From NCBI GenBank assembly GCA_020344215.1, contig CP070815.1, forward strand, positions 526,799 through 590,798: DNA of 64,000 nucleotides, written 5' to 3'. The first letter of the stretch is position 1; each line of letters starts with the position of its first letter. The notes under the pieces are model-generated. The model was given only the letters and a program-made list of their open reading frames with translations. It did no database searches and had not been told where the DNA came from. The position numbers were made by a program, and so were the translations under genes. This document shows, piece by piece, positions 9,407 to 18,597 of this stretch. Source of the stretch: Gemmatimonadota bacterium. Its GTDB lineage: Bacteria; Gemmatimonadota; Gemmatimonadetes; Palauibacterales; KS3-K002.

Positions 9407-10507
9407 TCAGGGATCACGCACGCAACGATAGCTGTGCCGCGGGCTGCCCCACGACTTCGGTTGTGAGTTGAAGGCGCCGTTGTAGCTGACGTAGTAGGCG
9501 CGGTTCTCGTCGTATTCATCCGCTGCCCAGTAGTAGATGGGCGCAGCGTCAGGCGCCCAGAGTGGTGTCTCCTTGTCAGGCGTCTTCTCACACGCGGCGC
9601 GGCCCAGCATGGCGATGCCGATCGCTCCGTCATCGAGGCAAGCTGCGTTTTCGCCGTGGCGCGTGAGGGAACGCATGATCTCGTCGGCGGTGGGCATGCG
9701 CCAGACGTCTTGAGGCTCATCCATCACGCGCGAGCCACCCTCGCTCAGGTACCGGCAGAGCCCTGTCGCCGCCATGTCGGCTACAGTCGCGTAGCGGTCC
9801 TCGTAGCCGGGCTTCTCGTCGAAGCCTGCCGGCGGCACTCCCCAAAGTGCGACACGATTCCAAGATGGGTAGCCACCCCACGACTGCTTCCAGTTCCAGC
9901 CGGGGCCTTCAGGGGCCCAGATGAGTGAGACCCCGTCTCCCACGATGAATCGCTCGGCCCGAATACCGTCGTCCTGCCGGGTGAGAACGATGGGGAGCCA
10001 GTAGAGCGACCAGCCGGCGAACGCGAGGAGGGGGGCGCCGATCGCGAGTACGTAGCGAGCGTTTCGCCGAAGCCAGACTTCCGGGTGCGCCCAGCCCTCC
10101 TCGCGGCGACGCCGGCGCTGGCGAGCCTCGAAGAGGAAGAGGGCGCCGATGATCACCAGCATGGCACTCACGGGGAAGAGTGCAAGTAGCTGACCGATGT
10201 CTACTCCCTCTTCGAGTCGCGGCCCCCACCACCAGGCGGTGAACGCAGCGCCGACGAGGATGATCATCGGGCCTCCGATTAGAGGCCACGCCAGCGCCAG
10301 CAGCGTGAGCAGCAGACACATTACGGCCGGGATCAGGTACCGGAGCTTCACGTACCATGGCCCCCACCACCCCTCGTAGTACATCTCGCCGACGCTCCAG
10401 AACGTCCAGAGGATCGTGACCAGGATCATCAACGCGGTGGCGACGTAGCCGGGGAGCTTGCGCTTGAGGCCCTTGCTGTCGAGGGCGAGGGCAGGTAAGC
10501 GGGCCAT
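9407..10507 (-). CDS. Membrane protein with DUF1566-like (Lcl) C-terminal domain
   Basis: 366 residues from the ATG at 10507. The N-terminal half has about five hydrophobic helices and an Arg-rich cytoplasmic loop (EARQRRRRREEG). The C-terminal half (from about residue 190) is soluble and ends in YYWAADEYDENRAYYVSYNG and SYRCVRDP, matching the end pattern of DUF1566 domains (W/YWSS-type strand, then RCVR). Such domains occur on surface or extracytoplasmic proteins of unknown function. It lies 43 nt upstream of the ABC ATPase gene on the same strand and may be cotranscribed with the importer. A longer in-frame start at 10723 would overlap the divergent M61 gene and gives low-complexity sequence. 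Confidence 0.65.
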   Translation of the reverse strand: MARLPALALDSKGLKRKLPGYVATALMILVTILWTFWSVGEMYYEGWWGPWYVKLRYLIPAVMCLLLTLLALAWPLIGGPMIILVGAAFTAWWWGPRLEEGVDIGQLLALFPVSAMLVIIGALFLFEARQRRRRREEGWAHPEVWLRRNARYVLAIGAPLLAFAGWSLYWLPIVLTRQDDGIRAERFIVGDGVSLIWAPEGPGWNWKQSWGGYPSWNRVALWGVPPAGFDEKPGYEDRYATVADMAATGLCRYLSEGGSRVMDEPQDVWRMPTADEIMRSLTRHGENAACLDDGAIGIAMLGRAACEKTPDKETPLWAPDAAPIYYWAADEYDENRAYYVSYNGAFNSQPKSWGSPRHSYRCVRDP

Positions 10508-10686
10508 GCGGCTCCTCCGATACCCAGAGGCGCGGGAGTGTCGCTGCGAGGACCGAGTTGCTGGAGGGACAATATGCGGTCGGTCGGGCTGCGGGCAATT
10601 GAAATGCGGGGTCGGTCTGGTAAGTTGGTGAGTCCTTCGCCGGACTCTATCACGGTTGTAGCGGTGCGCGTAAGTTAGGAGCTTTA

Positions 10687-12501
10687 ATGGACTTAGCAAG
10701 GGCAGGGTTCGTTGCGTTAGCACTGTTGGCGAGCGCCGTCGGAGGGTGGGCGCAGGAGCCCATCAGGTATCTGGTGCGTGTCGACGATGCCAGCAGCCGG
10801 CTGTACCACGTGGAGGCGGAGTTGCCGGCCACCGGCGACGTTACGCTCGTGTCGCTTCCCTCCTGGACACCCGGCCACTACAAGGTGGAGAACTACGCCC
10901 GCAACGTTCGCCATTTCGAAGCGAGCGCCGGGGACGAGTCGTTGCGTTGGGACAAGCTGGACAAGGACACCTGGCGGGTTCATTCGGAGGGGGCAAGGAA
11001 GATCCGCGTTAGCTTCGACTACTTCGCCGGGACGCTCGAGCTCAGCCAAAGCCTGTTGAGGAGCGACTTCGGATTTCTCAACGGCACCAACCTCTTCGTT
11101 TTCCCCGAGTCTGGCTTTGACTTCCCCGCGCAGGTCAGCTTCGACCTCCCCGAAAGCTGGAAGGTCGCCACCGAAATGGAGGAGGCCGGGGAGCCTGGCG
11201 TCTACCGGGCGAGCGACTACCACGACCTAGTGGACAACCCGACGTTCGTCGGCCACTTCGCCATCGACAGCGTAAACGTCGACGGCCGCTGGAGCCGTCT
11301 CGCCGTCTACCCGGCTGCGCATTTCAGGGACCCGGCCAGGGGTATGGCGCTTGAGGCGCTGGGCAAGATCGCGACGACCCTCCACGAGATGTTCGGGGAG
11401 GTGCCCTACCGGCGTTACACCACGTTCATCTACCTGGCGGATGAGAACTACCTGTACGTCGCCGGGCTCGAGCACTCGAACTCGCAGTTCGACATAATGC
11501 CGGCGATCATCTTCGACCAGGCGCGCTTCACCTTCCGCGAGCTGGTCTATCCGCTGCTCTCGCACGAGTACTATCACGCCTGGAACGTGAAGCGGATCCG
11601 CCCCACAGCGCTCTGGCCGTACGCGTACGATCGTGAGCAGTTCACTGAACTCCTCTGGGTCTCCGAGGGGATCACCGATTACTACGCGAACGTGGTACTG
11701 GTGCGGGCCGGGATCTGGAACGACAGGCAGTTCTGGGAGGCGACACGCAGCCTCATCGCCTCGGTGGAAGTGCAACCGGTGCACGAGGCGGTGGAGGACG
11801 CCAGCCTCAACACGTGGCTCGAGCCGACCTACGTCGATCAGTACTACTACTACGACAAAGGCGCGCTGCTCGGGCTACTCTTGGACATCCAGATCCGTCA
11901 CGCCACCGAGAACCAGCACAGTCTGGACGACGTGATGACCCGGCTCTACCGTGAGCACTACCTCAAAGGCGGCGGTTTCACTACCGAGGACTTCATCGGC
12001 TACGTGGGTGAGTTCATCGGCCAGGAGGGCGCGTCGCGCTTCTATCGCGACTATGTAGATGGCCGCCTGCCGCTACCCTATCGCGAGACGCTGGCGCTGG
12101 CGGGGATGGATTTCCGGACCGACACGATCGTGGAGCCCTTCTTTGGGGTGCAGCTGGCCTCGCAGCGCAGGGGCCGCATGGTGGTCCGGCAGGTCGTGCC
12201 CGGCAGCCCTGCCGCTCGGGCAGGCCTGAGAGTGGGCGATGAGTTGAAGTGGGTGGGCGATGTCGAGGTCAACGACGGTGATTGGACGGACGAGTTTCAC
12301 GAACTCTATGCCGAATCGATCGGCGAACCCATCACCATCGTCCACAGGCGTGGCGGTGAGGATGTGAGGAAAACGGTGAAGGTTGGCGAGCGCACCCGAT
12401 ACGAGCACCGTCTGGAGCCGATGGCGGAGGCAAGCGCCGGGCAGATCGCTCTGCGGCGCGGCATACTGGAGCGCGGTTCGTCCCAGTTGATAGACGAGTG
12501 A
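10687..12501 (+). CDS. M61-family metallopeptidase with C-terminal PDZ domain
   Basis: 604 residues. A signal peptide (about 1-22, ending WAQ) exports it. The zinc motif HEYYHAWN is at 293-300 with the downstream Glu ligand in WVSEGITDYY (324-333), and the upstream GLEHSNS (260-266) is the family's substrate-side motif. This is the glycyl-aminopeptidase (M61) pattern. A PDZ domain follows at about 480-560 (PFFGVQLAS and VVPGSPAARAGLRVGDEL). AGGAG precedes the ATG with 5-nt spacing. It probably trims peptides in the periplasm. The gene is monocistronic, divergent from the DUF1566 gene and convergent with nhaC. Confidence 0.92.
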   Translation: MDLARAGFVALALLASAVGGWAQEPIRYLVRVDDASSRLYHVEAELPATGDVTLVSLPSWTPGHYKVENYARNVRHFEASAGDESLRWDKLDKDTWRVHSEGARKIRVSFDYFAGTLELSQSLLRSDFGFLNGTNLFVFPESGFDFPAQVSFDLPESWKVATEMEEAGEPGVYRASDYHDLVDNPTFVGHFAIDSVNVDGRWSRLAVYPAAHFRDPARGMALEALGKIATTLHEMFGEVPYRRYTTFIYLADENYLYVAGLEHSNSQFDIMPAIIFDQARFTFRELVYPLLSHEYYHAWNVKRIRPTALWPYAYDREQFTELLWVSEGITDYYANVVLVRAGIWNDRQFWEATRSLIASVEVQPVHEAVEDASLNTWLEPTYVDQYYYYDKGALLGLLLDIQIRHATENQHSLDDVMTRLYREHYLKGGGFTTEDFIGYVGEFIGQEGASRFYRDYVDGRLPLPYRETLALAGMDFRTDTIVEPFFGVQLASQRRGRMVVRQVVPGSPAARAGLRVGDELKWVGDVEVNDGDWTDEFHELYAESIGEPITIVHRRGGEDVRKTVKVGERTRYEHRLEPMAEASAGQIALRRGILERGSSQLIDE

Positions 12502-12531
12502 CCATCGACGGTCGCCCGGGCAGCGAATGAG

Positions 12532-12562
12532 AGCGGCGCCCGGCCTCGTGCCGGGCGCTGCG
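12532..12562. terminator. Terminator hairpin between convergent M61 and NhaC genes
   Basis: A 12-bp stem (GCGGCGCCCGGC / GCCGGGCGCTGC, one G-T wobble) with a CTCGT loop lies 30 nt after the M61 stop and about 40 nt after the NhaC stop on the opposite strand. A short TT follows. It could serve both genes. Confidence 0.55.
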
Positions 12563-12603
12563 CTTATCTGCTCGTCTCGCGGGTCGATCGAGTGCCGCGG
12601 GCA

Positions 12604-14148
12604 CTATATAAAGATGACGGCCAACAAGGTGTATAGGACAGCGCCAAGCCCCGCGGCGGTGAGGGCCAGCGGGATCTGGGTGTACACGTGGTCCATCAAG
12701 TCGGAACCCGTGGCCAGGGACGACAGGATCGTCGTGTCGGAGATCGGCGAGCACTGGTCGCCGAAGACGCTGCCACCGGTTACCGCGCCGAAGCAGAGCG
12801 TCAGGAAGAACGGGTCCTGGCTGACCGAGAAGGCGAGCGGCATGGCGACGGGGAAGACGACGGCGTAGGTGCCCCAGGACGTCCCGGTGGAGAATGCGAT
12901 GACCATGCAAAGCACGAGGAACAGGGCCGGCACGATCGTCGGGGTGAGGAAGGCGGAGGTCACCTCGATGATGTAGGCGGCGGTGCCCACCGATTCGGCG
13001 ACGCTCTTCAACGTCACAGCCAGTGCCAGGATGATCGCGCCGATGGTGACGCCCTTGCAGCCGTCGACGATCGCGCCGATCACCGTCTTCAGGTTCATCC
13101 CCTTGATCAGGGCGATGGCGGCGCCCACCAGCACGGCGAGCAGGAACGCCTCGCCGATCAGCAGGGTCGGCGACTCAGAGCCGAGGATGAAGAACGTATA
13201 GATGTACGGGATGATGGCGACGCCCAGCAGCGTGCCCATCGGGCCGAGAAAGTCGATCAGCCCGCTCTTGTAGCCCTCCACGACACGGATCACGGTCAGC
13301 TCTTCCGAGGTGAGCGGATCCGCTCCCGGTCGGTTGAGCTGTCCCGTTTCCCGGGCCCGTCGGATGGCGTTCGACATCTTGCGACCGACGACCAGCGGCA
13401 CGTTGGCCCAGAGCCGTCCCGGCATGAAGGGCATGACTTCGAGAGAGAAAGTCAATGTGAAGAGGATCGCGAACCAGGAGTAGAAGTTGAACGGTAGGGC
13501 TTTGAAGAAGAACGCGATGCCCTCGGACGTCGTACTGATGAACGGCACTGTGCCGACGACGAGACCGGCCACGTAGATCGGCCAGACGTTGAAGGGGATG
13601 AGCGTAGCGGCGGGTGAAGCCGTCGAGTCGACGATGTAGGATGTCTCCTCGTGCGACACGCGATGCTTGTCGCAGACCGGCCGCACCGTCGTCCCGGTCA
13701 GCACTGTGCTTATCGTGCCCCCCTGGTGGAAGATGAGCCCCATCAGCCAGGCGAAGAACTTGGCGGAGCGTGGCCCGACGACGATGAGACGGCCCGCCCA
13801 CTCGGCGAAGGTCTGGGCGCCACCTGTCCGCGTCCACAGGCCGATCAGGCCGCCCAGCGCCCACAGGTAGACGAGGAGTATGAGCGCGTAGCTCTCGCTG
13901 CCGATCGACGGGATGAGATAGTGCTGGACGATGTTGATCTTGCCGCTGATCACGCCGCCAAGTGCTATGCCGATGAACAGCGAGCTCACGACCTCGCGGG
14001 TGGCGAAGGCGAGGATGATCGCCACGGCCGGAGGCAGAACTGACCAGAAGCCAAAGTGCTCGCCGTACTGGGGGAAACTCCCTGTGAGGGCGAGCGCCAC
14101 TACGAGGATGAGCCCACTGAGCAGCAACGCGATCCGGCGTCGATTCAT
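12604..14148 (-). CDS. nhaC: Na+/H+ antiporter, NhaC family
   Basis: 514 residues with about twelve hydrophobic helices. Family signatures include HQGGTISTVLTGTTVRPVCD, the STASPAATLIPFN segment, and TGTSWGTYAVVFPVAMPLAF followed by GGSVFGDQCSPISDTTILSS near the C-terminus, typical of NhaC/MleN-type antiporters. It exchanges Na+ for H+ across the inner membrane; related members carry malate-lactate or amino-acid antiport, so the exact substrates are open. The gene starts 19 nt after the stop of the S9-like gene and is probably cotranscribed with it. Confidence 0.88.
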   Translation of the reverse strand: MNRRRIALLLSGLILVVALALTGSFPQYGEHFGFWSVLPPAVAIILAFATREVVSSLFIGIALGGVISGKINIVQHYLIPSIGSESYALILLVYLWALGGLIGLWTRTGGAQTFAEWAGRLIVVGPRSAKFFAWLMGLIFHQGGTISTVLTGTTVRPVCDKHRVSHEETSYIVDSTASPAATLIPFNVWPIYVAGLVVGTVPFISTTSEGIAFFFKALPFNFYSWFAILFTLTFSLEVMPFMPGRLWANVPLVVGRKMSNAIRRARETGQLNRPGADPLTSEELTVIRVVEGYKSGLIDFLGPMGTLLGVAIIPYIYTFFILGSESPTLLIGEAFLLAVLVGAAIALIKGMNLKTVIGAIVDGCKGVTIGAIILALAVTLKSVAESVGTAAYIIEVTSAFLTPTIVPALFLVLCMVIAFSTGTSWGTYAVVFPVAMPLAFSVSQDPFFLTLCFGAVTGGSVFGDQCSPISDTTILSSLATGSDLMDHVYTQIPLALTAAGLGAVLYTLLAVIFI

Positions 14149-14167
14149 GGTCGCTCTCTTGTCGTCT

Positions 14168-16456
14168 CTAGTCGGCTGCGGGGACCCAGATGCGAACGGG
14201 CCGGAACCCCTCCAAGAGCAACCGGTACTCGGCGGCGTCGTTGGGGATCTCGAACGCTAGCCTGTAGTTGAGGGTGGTAGCCGCGTCAATCTGCGGCGCT
14301 GGGACGCTAAAGGGTCCGGGCATCCCCAAGATCAGCGTCTCCCTACCGAACACCTCGGTGACTGTGCCCGTAAGCCGCCGCAACGTACCGTCGGGCCCGA
14401 GCAGGCTCAAGCCCGTCGCTGGGTCTAGGGAGAGGCTGTGTGCTGTGCGGTCTCTCAGGGCGGACTCGGCGGGCCGCAGGGTCAGGGCGACCTCGATGTA
14501 GCGGCCGCTCTCGGGAGCCATGCCCGTATAGTCGGCGCGTGGTGCGGCGCTCTCCACCCGCAGCTCCCAGCCGGCCGGTCCTGACACCCACTCGCCGGTG
14601 AGATAGAACTCGAAGAGGTCTGCACCGCCGAACTTGAGGTGTCTGTCGAACCAGCGGAGCTGGCGGAAGAAGAGGTCGCTGCGCCGACGCGGCGACACTG
14701 CCGGGCCTGCGCCACTCGAGAGCTCGACGTACTCGACCGGGCGTCCCAGGTCGCTCAGAGCTTGGTACAGTTCCGCGGGCTGGGTGCGAGGGACGAGCGT
14801 GTCGAAGTCGTCCGGGCCTTCGATGATGAGAAGCGGCGTGTGGATGCTCCGGGCGTTCGCCGTTGCCGAGCGATCGGGGGCGGGTGCAGCGAAGGCCGGC
14901 GCCGTCCAGCCCGACGAGCTCGCGGCTTCGAAGACGGCCACGGCGGCGCCGAACCTCGGCGTAGTCGTGAGCGTCCAGCTGGTCATCTCGGCGCCGTAGC
15001 CGCTGCCGTAGATGGCCAGTCGCTGCGGATCGGCGATGCCCATCCCGATCACGGCATCGAGGCCGGCCACGAGATCGACGATGTCGCCGCCCGCCAGATC
15101 GCTGCGGCGCGCAGTGGCGAAATCTTCGCCGTATCCGCTGCTGCCACGTGGATTGGGCGCGAGCACCGCATAGCCTTGGGCGGCGAAGAGCTGGAAGTCG
15201 CCGCGGCTGGTGAGAACGTCGCGGGCCCGGGTCCTCGGCCCAGCCTGCACATTCACCAGCAGCGGATAGCGGCGGCCCTCCTGGTAGTCGATGGGATAGA
15301 CCAGCAGTCCCTCGATGTTCAACCCGTCGGGCGCCGTCCACCGAATCACCTGCTGTCGGCCCAGCCGCCAATCTCGCGTGGCTGCGTTGAACTCGGTGAG
15401 GCGTTCGAACCGCCCGTCCGCGAAGTGCCACAGCTCGCCTGCAGCCGTCGCCGACTCGAGTGCGGCGAATATCGATGCGCCGGCCGGTGTCGCGTCGAAG
15501 GAGCCGACGTTGTACCCGCCCTGCGCGACGGCACGGACGGCACCGTCGCCGCGGATGGCGAACAGATGTGTCTGCGTTCCCAGAGCTGCCGTGAACAGCA
15601 GATCGCCGCCCGGCGGCCAGCAGTGTTCTACGACTGCTCGATCGAAGGAGTCGGTGAGCACCTGGGGCGTACCGCCGGATGCGGGTACGCTGAGCAGCTC
15701 GGTCTGCGAGTACGTGTCCGCCGGGTGTTGCGGCGCTTGGAAGACGACGGTGCGGCTGTCGGGCGACCATATCGGCGCTACTTCGGGCCCCGGGCGGCTC
15801 GTGAGCCGGCGCGTGCGCTGGGCCGCCGGATCGAGGATGCGGAGGTCGTAGTTGAGGTAGTCCGCGGCGGCGCCGCTGCCGTTCGTGCTGTAGACGATCG
15901 CCGCACCGTCGGGACTCACGGCGATCTCGCGGATTCCGGGGTCGCCGCCCCAGACATATTCCGCTGTGCCACCGGGGACGAGCACCTTCCAGATCTCGCG
16001 AGCGCTGCTCGCCGTGCCGCCGGTGAGTGCGTAAATGGAGCCGTCTGGGGCCCAACCGTAGTCGAGCACGCCGCCCGGGATCTCGCTCAACTGGAGTGGC
16101 GGATCGTCGCTAGAGACTCCCAGGAGCCAGAGCTGCGGCTCGTCGTCCGTGTCCTGACCACGGCTTACGAAGGAGATCGAAGCGCCGTCCAGCGACCAGC
16201 GCGGAGCGCTTATGTCCGTGAAGCCGGTCGCCACGGTGCGTGCCCCTGTGGCCGGCCGCCACACATAGAGCTCGGTCCGGTACCCGTTCTCTTCCAGCGC
16301 GGCACGCATCGAGGTGAACGCCACCGACCCGCCGTCCGGCGAAACCTGCACGGCGCTCAAGTGCCTGAGCGCCAGGTACTCCTCGATCGTCACGGGAGCC
16401 TGCGGCGTCTGAGTGCCCTGGATCGGGATCAGAAAGAGAAGAAGGGAGAGATACAT
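14168..16456 (-). CDS. S9 (prolyl oligopeptidase)-family protein lacking catalytic Ser and His
   Basis: 762 residues from the ATG at 16456, beginning with a signal peptide (1-14). A beta-propeller with WSPDSRT-type repeats (about 30-370) precedes an alpha/beta-hydrolase domain (about 385-610). At the nucleophile elbow the sequence reads AIYGSGYGAEM (481-491); aligned with the family's I-W-G-G-S-Y-G-G-Y-M, the catalytic Ser position is Gly486. The oxyanion HGGP motif reads QAGP, and the GEGHG histidine position reads SGAGPA (Ala583). It is therefore probably a catalytically dead, exported homologue. A C-terminal beta-sandwich (about 615-762) resembles DUF4352. The fold call is firm; the role is unknown. 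Confidence 0.8.
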   Translation of the reverse strand: MYLSLLLFLIPIQGTQTPQAPVTIEEYLALRHLSAVQVSPDGGSVAFTSMRAALEENGYRTELYVWRPATGARTVATGFTDISAPRWSLDGASISFVSRGQDTDDEPQLWLLGVSSDDPPLQLSEIPGGVLDYGWAPDGSIYALTGGTASSAREIWKVLVPGGTAEYVWGGDPGIREIAVSPDGAAIVYSTNGSGAAADYLNYDLRILDPAAQRTRRLTSRPGPEVAPIWSPDSRTVVFQAPQHPADTYSQTELLSVPASGGTPQVLTDSFDRAVVEHCWPPGGDLLFTAALGTQTHLFAIRGDGAVRAVAQGGYNVGSFDATPAGASIFAALESATAAGELWHFADGRFERLTEFNAATRDWRLGRQQVIRWTAPDGLNIEGLLVYPIDYQEGRRYPLLVNVQAGPRTRARDVLTSRGDFQLFAAQGYAVLAPNPRGSSGYGEDFATARRSDLAGGDIVDLVAGLDAVIGMGIADPQRLAIYGSGYGAEMTSWTLTTTPRFGAAVAVFEAASSSGWTAPAFAAPAPDRSATANARSIHTPLLIIEGPDDFDTLVPRTQPAELYQALSDLGRPVEYVELSSGAGPAVSPRRRSDLFFRQLRWFDRHLKFGGADLFEFYLTGEWVSGPAGWELRVESAAPRADYTGMAPESGRYIEVALTLRPAESALRDRTAHSLSLDPATGLSLLGPDGTLRRLTGTVTEVFGRETLILGMPGPFSVPAPQIDAATTLNYRLAFEIPNDAAEYRLLLEGFRPVRIWVPAAD

Positions 16457-16537
16457 CGTCCGCTGGCGTCGCCTCCAACCCGGGTCATCACCGCTGGGAT
16501 GGCCCGGAAATTGGGACAATCGCGCAGGCGGCACAAG

Positions 16538-17008
16538 CTAGTTGTCGTTCGTCTGGACGGCCTCCTGCGTGGTAGGCTCTTGGATCTCGTTCTGGAGACC
16601 GTCGGTGAGAAGCAGCCATGCTGCTGCCACGATGGCCCAAAGGGTGAAAACGGCCACGCCGCCGAGAATTGCGTTCCGCCAGGTGAAGAGGCGGGCAATG
16701 CCAGTCGATTCCCGGACGACCGTGATCTGCTCGCCGTCGTCCGCGATCTCGACGTCGACGTGTAAGGTCGGGTCTGAGCGACCAATGGCGGGTACCCCAC
16801 GCTGGATGTACGCAGTGATGATGATGACTGGGAGGCCGACAAGAAGAAGGATAGCAGAGAAGGGGACGAACCAGCCGGGCAAGCTTCGGTACTCGGTCAT
16901 GGCGCGGGCCACGCTAAAGGCAACCCAGGCGAACAAGGAATAGGCAGCGAAAACCTGCCAGAGGAATCGCCGGTGAACCTCACCCAGCAGTCGTTTGAGA
17001 CGTTGCAT
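16538..17008 (-). CDS. Small three-helix membrane protein
   Basis: 156 residues with helices at about 20-37, 47-68 and 111-134. LPGWFVPFSAILLLVGLPVI and LFTWRNAILGGVAVF match, segment by segment, the N-terminal module of the TPR protein at 56494-58848 (LPSWFFPAAVGLLLIGLPIV and LFTWRLAILGGVLAF). Here the module stands alone, with only a short acidic Gln/Thr-rich tail where the other protein has TPRs. It lies 81 nt upstream of the S9-like gene on the same strand. No function is known; it may be a remnant or a minimal partner of the TPR/kinase proteins that carry the module. Confidence 0.7.
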   Translation of the reverse strand: MQRLKRLLGEVHRRFLWQVFAAYSLFAWVAFSVARAMTEYRSLPGWFVPFSAILLLVGLPVIIITAYIQRGVPAIGRSDPTLHVDVEIADDGEQITVVRESTGIARLFTWRNAILGGVAVFTLWAIVAAAWLLLTDGLQNEIQEPTTQEAVQTNDN

Positions 17009-17116
17009 AAAGGACCTCTACCGCACCGCTATTCTCCGCTGGTGGCCGCCGCGGAGACGGACACGGTCGTACAAGATGGGGCCCCCGAGCGATAGGATCA
17101 ACGAGCCCCGGCCGAG

Positions 17117-18016
17117 CTAAGGTGACAGCGACGCATCGTAGGTCAATACGAATTCAAGGAACTTCGAGATCTCCACCATGTCTCGGCCCATGAAGCGGAT
17201 GCTGTGGGAATCGGTGCGCTCCACGATGGGCAGGTAGGCGAGCATCTCCGACGGCCTGTAGTTCTTGAAGACCAGGTCGAGGGTGATCGGCGTCTCGAGC
17301 ACGTAGGAGTCGAAATCGCCGATGCGCCCGACAGCGCTCGTGACCTTCTCGCGAATCAGGTTGTAGGCGACCCCGGGCATGAGAGTTCGCGCCGATTGAT
17401 AGCTGATCGCCTGCTTCACCACAGCGCCCTCGATTTCGCCTATGAGCTTGCGTGTTTCCTCCAGCGCGGCGTCGTCACCGGAGATCATGATTACCGGGAC
17501 CCCGAAGTGGCCGGCGATGGCCGCGTTGATGCCCGCCTCGGGCATCGCGGTGCCGTTCAAGTAGATCCCTGCGAGCCGGCCGCTGGAAAACGTGTGGGCG
17601 CGGACTCCTGTCGGGTTGTTGGTGCTCGAGTGGTAGCCGATGAAGATGACAGCGTCAAACGTCTCGTCGATCCCCTCCATCATCATCAGCGGGCGCGGCC
17701 AGGATCTGATGAGCGTCACGTCAGCCGGCAGCCTGTCGATCAGCAGGTTCTCCCCGTTGCCGTGAGAGTCGCTGATGACGAACTCGGTGGCGCCGGCCGC
17801 ACGAGCGCCCTCGATGGCGGCGTTCACCTCCGCGGTCATCCACTCGCGAGCCTTCGAGTACTCGAACCCCGAGGGCCCAAGGTGATCGCTGCTGACGACG
17901 CCGACGACACCCTCCATGTCGACGGAAATGTAGATCTTGTATCCGTCCTGTGCGTTGAGCTGGGCGCTCGGCAGCGCCACAATCAAGAATGCGTAAAGCG
18001 AAGCCGTCGCTCTCAT
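17117..18016 (-). CDS. Exported M55-family D-aminopeptidase-like protein
   Basis: 299 residues from the ATG at 18016. After a signal peptide (about 1-23, ending LNA) it shows the M55 (DppA) zinc-binding pattern: ISVDMEGVVGV, SDSHGNGEN, IFIGYHS and the MPEAGINAAIAGHFGVPV segment. DppA is a binuclear zinc D-aminopeptidase; here the enzyme would work in the periplasm, perhaps on D-amino-acid peptides from cell-wall turnover (inference). An upstream in-frame start at 18067 would hide the signal peptide and is less likely. Confidence 0.88.
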   Translation of the reverse strand: MRATASLYAFLIVALPSAQLNAQDGYKIYISVDMEGVVGVVSSDHLGPSGFEYSKAREWMTAEVNAAIEGARAAGATEFVISDSHGNGENLLIDRLPADVTLIRSWPRPLMMMEGIDETFDAVIFIGYHSSTNNPTGVRAHTFSSGRLAGIYLNGTAMPEAGINAAIAGHFGVPVIMISGDDAALEETRKLIGEIEGAVVKQAISYQSARTLMPGVAYNLIREKVTSAVGRIGDFDSYVLETPITLDLVFKNYRPSEMLAYLPIVERTDSHSIRFMGRDMVEISKFLEFVLTYDASLSP

Positions 18017-18189
18017 CGCGCTCCTCACCAGGTTGATATGTAGGCCACGAAGCGGCCTGTAGAACATGGTCTGCCGGGGTGCGAGGTTGGGGTGTGTAAG
18101 TTAGGTATCTGATTAAAGATGAGCAATTCAATGCCATCAGCTTACATATCTCCCAGCCCCGGATCTAAAATCGGCTCCGATACCAGATT

Positions 18190-18206
18190 GTTACAAAGCG
18201 GTTACA
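18190..18206 (+). promoter_or_regulatory. Pho-box-like direct repeat upstream of the pst remnant
   Basis: GTTACA occurs at 18190-18195 and again at 18201-18206, an 11-nt period typical of PhoB/PhoP-family binding sites. It lies about 65 nt before the decayed pstS start, so it is plausibly the relic of phosphate-starvation control. The match is to spacing and half-site style and not to a species-specific consensus. Confidence 0.4.
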
Positions 18207-18270
18207 TGCTCTTCTCACGGCGGGCGTAGCTTCCATCCACCATCGGGAAAGACCGAGAAGGAAGAGCGCG

Positions 18271-18526
18271 ATGAAGAGATATCTCGGGACGGCGTGCAGA
18301 GCTCGAGTCCTGCTGGCGGCCCCCATATTGGCCGTGCTGCCAGGCTGTGAGGGCCGGGCGCCCGGACGCCGCGCCCGAGGGTCGGGTGCACATAGACGGG
18401 TCTAGCACGGTGTACCCGATCACCGAGGCGGTCGTGGAGGAATTCCAGGCCGCGAACCGGAGGATCCGCGTCGCTGTTGGCGTGTCGGGCACCGGCGGCG
18501 GCTTCGAGAAGTTCTGCGCTGGATGA
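18271..18526 (+). pseudogene. pstS: Truncated, frameshifted pstS (phosphate-binding lipoprotein)
   Basis: The first frame (from ATG 18271, after GGAAGAG) encodes a lipoprotein signal ending VLPGC and stops at 18418-18420. The +1 frame then resumes with [19 protein letters not shown] and [16 protein letters not shown], the unmistakable N-terminal lobe of PstS, whose SGTGGG loop binds phosphate. The frameshift falls between about 18350 and 18380. Homology stops at 18524, where it joins the tail of pstB, so more than two thirds of PstS is gone. The product cannot bind phosphate. Confidence 0.85.
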
Positions 18527-18585
18527 TCTTCACCAGCCTGGACGATGCGCGCACCGAGGCGTAGATCACGGGCCGGTTCGGATAG
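18523..18585 (+). pseudogene. pstB: C-terminal remnant of pstB (phosphate ABC ATPase)
   Basis: Twenty codons read [27 protein letters not shown]. PstB proteins end in a pattern like IFTNPKDKRTEDYITGRFG, so this is the extreme C-terminus, with the usual Tyr codon turned into TAG at 18562-18564. It is joined directly to the pstS fragment, implying deletion of the rest of pstS, pstC, pstA and most of pstB. Confidence 0.75.
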
Positions 18586-18597
18586 TAGGTAAAGACG

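Noticed and set aside
14639..16765. Long open frame antisense to the S9-like gene
   Set aside because: It is Arg/Gly/Val-rich with no family motif and lies wholly opposite a well-supported gene; G+C-rich codon use keeps such frames open.
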